Assembly (NCBI GenBank): GCA_934045905.1
Contig: OW203762.1
Span: 16,772,345-16,836,344 of the forward strand
From: Leuctra nigra
Taxonomy: Eukaryota > Arthropoda > Insecta > Plecoptera > Leuctridae
Direction: 5' to 3'
Length of the DNA stretch: 64,000 nucleotides
The notes below the pieces were generated by a model, which saw only the letters and a program-made list of their open reading frames with translations, made no database searches and was not told where the DNA came from. Shown one piece after another: positions 61,413-64,000 of this stretch. The position numbers were made by a program, and so were the translations under genes. Within the stretch, counting starts at the first letter, position 1. Each line of letters begins with the position of its first letter.

Positions 61413-62878
61413 CAGAGCGCACACTGAGCCAAATTGCTCCGAAGCAGTTCTTGAATAAACATTTATATTTACTGTAAGTGCGTAATATGAAAAGTATAAT
61501 CGAAATCAGAGGCGTAAATTAATTCCTGAAATTATTATAAGTTAGAGAGAAAAGTGCATTTAAAAAACAATTTGAAGGTGCAAGCTACTGGGTGATACAC
61601 AACTTCAAATAGGTTCAAGTGGTTCAGGTGTTTTTAACGATTTTTATTAGTTGAAATATGTGATGCCTCCTATACAAGTTGCATGTTCCGAGCTCCTGAT
61701 TGGTTGGTGTGGCAAGAGCGCGTGCATGTCGTATCTGCTCCGAGAGTCATGACTCAGGCGGACTGAAGAGCCGAGCGTGAGCTATCACTCACAGAGCGCT
61801 CTTCACACAATCAGAAGAGCAATTAGACGCTGGAGCAGCAGGACAAGTGCTGCCAGCCTGTCACAAGCGAATAGCGAGAGTAGCGTCGCATGGGCGTCCA
61901 GAGGGGGGGGGGGGGGAGTCTAGAGGGAACGAAACATTAAGGAATATACTCGAAAATATTTATCCATTGAGTTTTGTTTGCCCTTTCAGAGTAAAATGAA
62001 TGCAATTTGCCCCTCTCTGATGTTTTTGGTAATTTCTAAATGAAATTACCAAAAAAAATTATTGGTAAATGTGTATTGTCTAAATGTATTGTTTACTTCC
62101 ACATTCAAGCCAGTCATGACTTAGATTGGACCAGAGTGTGAAATATTTTTTGTAGTAAAGTGTACTTATGTGTACTTGTGTATTTTTAACATAAAAACAT
62201 AAACATAAAAATGTTAACATAAAAATTTTTACTATTGTTTAATTCCTTATGTTCTTATTAGGCTTGGCACCATTATCAGGGACGCCTCAATCCGAAAATA
62301 ATATCTTGAGCAGCTTGTTATTGGTATCCCCTAAAGGTTTTGTGGACTAGAAACGTTCTAACACACTGCTGGAAATATGTAGACAGCAGAAGATTTAGAA
62401 TCTAAATCCTGTCAATCTCATAAGTTGCGCCTCGAAATCCTCTCACGTCTCAATTTTTTGTCTGTTGAATTTCATCACAGCTTCAGATATTATTTTTTCC
62501 AAACTTAGTAATTTATTGCCTTCATCATCTCGGAGTGAACAGACAATAACTCGGCTTGGAGAACATTGCTTTGCTTTTACTTGAGACATTTCACTTATTG
62601 TATTTGTAATCGGACTGGGCTGAAGCTTTATGGCCGGTACGTTGTCGTTAGCTCGCGCAAAAGTCGAGGTGCAAATGTCTCCCCTGACTCTCCACTATTT
62701 GCTCTGTAAAAATAAACCATTCCGCGGTTCGTAACCGCAGTCGTTACTCCACATCGTTGGCTTAGCATTCTTTAACATTAAAATGTCGGGGGGGTGAAAA
62801 CACATTTCTTATGCCATAGTTACTCGACTCTAATGTTCTGCGATTCTGCATGTTCAGAGAACGAATCGCGAAACGACG
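61413..62878. other. Non-coding DNA, G14 run
   Basis: No gene recognised. A run of 14 G lies at 61903-61916. The GC-richer patch at 61690-61900 has no long frame. Confidence 0.5.
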
Positions 62879-63038
62879 CGCACTCGCCATCTAACGGGGG
62901 GGCGTTGGAACTAATAACAACCCTTGGCGTCGCGTTCCACTGCCGGTAAAGTAGATATCTATAATATGTGGTCTGTATCGACACACGCGCGCCATCTAAC
63001 AGGCGACGCTGGAACTAATAGCAACACTGAGCGTCGCG
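62879..63038. repeat. Direct repeat pair, ~56 bp, offset 105 bp
   Basis: A block with cgccatctaac, then gg-actaata-caac, then gcgtcgcg occurs at 62879-62934 and 62984-63038. Both are GC-rich and about 80 percent alike. Confidence 0.75.
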
Positions 63039-63441
63039 ATGCGCTGAACCCACGTGCTCTGTAGGCGGAACGAGGAACTATCATAAGGGACCCTTTGGCA
63101 GTGTATTCTTGTGTTTAGATGGTTGATGGAGGTGGTTGTGACCTATTATTACTGTTAGAAAACTTTTAGAGCATCATCCAACATATCGGCGGTGTTTTGA
63201 CATTTACATTTACATTTGACAGTTTTTACAATGCGACGAATGCGCACTGACTTTCTTAAATAGCCTTCTGGTTATTACTAATGTGTTTTTCTCTTGTGTT
63301 CGCTTGGAGAACTCATAGGTTTTTCATTGTCACTAAGGGTTATTGACGCTGCTTATAGGCAATAGTCGAACGGCATGAGAAGGGAGCGAAGAGTAAAAGC
63401 TTGAAGAAGATGTTGAAATACCCATGTAGTACCTGTTGCAG
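63039..63441. other. Non-coding DNA before the candidate exon
   Basis: Nothing recognised. Confidence 0.5.
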
Positions 63442-63542
63442 AGATGATCGCGACCCTCGTCGTCGCGCACCCTGGTCCGCGCAGCCTGTTGCTGATCGAC
63501 GGCGACATGAGGTCCAAGCTGGAGAACGTGATGGATGTCTTA
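63442..63542 (+). CDS. Candidate internal exon, function unknown
   Basis: A GC-rich island follows a tgttgcag acceptor-like site ending at 63441. In the frame starting at 63444 it reads MIATLVVAHPGPRS, then LLLIDGDMRSK, then LENVMDVLE. Nearly every codon ends in G or C, in sharp contrast to the AT-rich surroundings and like the Sidestep-like exon. The donor would be GAG|gttttt at 63542/63543, which is weak. I do not recognise the peptide. It could be a host exon or the remnant of a mobile element's gene. Confidence 0.4.
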
Positions 63543-63744
63543 GAGGTTTTTTATTACAGATTGATTTAGAAAATCCCTTTTCTGACACCAAATGTAATAT
63601 TTTAACATTTTAATTATATTCGAACGTAGATTCTTCGAGGCGATTTAAAGCATATATTATAAAGTCTAACATATTATTTTAAATGAACCTACCTTTATTT
63701 ACCCCGCAATACTACTATGAATAATCAAACTCAATCTCTGTTCT
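63543..63744. other. AT-rich non-coding DNA
   Basis: Nothing recognised. Confidence 0.5.
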
Positions 63745-63754
63745 TGGTGACTTA

Positions 63755-63842
63755 TATTATCTGTCTGTCTGTCAGTCTGCCTGTTTGTTTGTTGTTATTT
63801 GGTTTGTTAGTTTGCCTGTTTGTGTGTTTGTTTGTTTGTTCT
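63755..63842. repeat. TCTG/TTTG simple-sequence tract
   Basis: Imperfect tetranucleotide units ctgt then tttg. A ttgcattgcag acceptor-like sequence follows at about 63845-63855 but no coding frame supports an exon there. Confidence 0.85.
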
Positions 63843-64000
63843 TTTTGCATTGCAGGTCAAACAAAGTAATGGATCATGACAATGATTTCACAAAAGATCG
63901 GTTCATTTTGTTTCATCGGTAAATTGATTTGTGTAGTTTTAGCAGGTCACAGGAACGTATCTTCTAAGAAATAGGTACGTTTGATTCCACGTACCTATTG

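Overview
The window looks like a non-coding, repeat-rich stretch of a large, AT-rich insect genome. The evidence is one spliced Ig-domain exon of the arthropod Sidestep type, a complete Gypsy LTR retrotransposon, tRNA-derived SINEs, several families of short inverted-repeat elements, and a 200-base assembly gap. The SINE 3' body (ending in a GCGACGTTAAGC-type tail) and the very low gene density suggest a hemimetabolous, perhaps polyneopteran, insect; that placement is an inference. No operon, bacterial gene, CRISPR array or rRNA was seen.

Layout. 1-2316: no gene seen. 2317-8857: a complete, antisense Gypsy element (gag 6524-7603, pol 3399-6605, two 1018-bp LTRs, a tRNA-Lys-like primer site, 4-bp CAAC target duplication). 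8972-9311: a Sidestep-like exon (9103-9311) preceded by a 111-bp partial duplicate of itself. 9312-40766: gene-poor DNA holding one large composite repeat (10533-12406), copies of three short inverted-repeat families, a SINE fragment and the gap (22890-23089). 40767-48719: a nest of repeats, with two more copies of the composite family, one inserted into another repeat and one with a duplicated end, followed by an intact SINE with a 15-bp target duplication. 48720-58221: more dispersed repeats and homopolymer runs. 58222-60405: a polypurine minisatellite with 309-bp higher-order repeats, interrupted by an inverted SINE. 60406-64000: relics, a 118-bp palindromic element, and a GC-rich candidate exon near 63442.

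The most unusual system is the composite family at 10533-12406 (A), 40767-42512 (B) and 46704-48028 (C). One end is an 18-nt hairpin abutting CTAG. The body is built of ~268-bp repeats, four in A and B and two in C, each carrying side by side a YY1/Pho-like, an ETS-like and a CRE/ATF-like consensus. The other end is a long palindrome with ~156-bp arms. The two arms of each copy match each other even where copies differ, so substitutions have appeared in pairs. This implies that arms are homogenised inside each element.

How the parts relate: the only host coding sequence I can defend is the Sidestep-like exon on the + strand, so much of the window may be introns of that gene or flanking DNA. 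The Gypsy element ends 245 bp before that exon in antisense orientation. All repeat comparisons were by eye, without alignment or database search.
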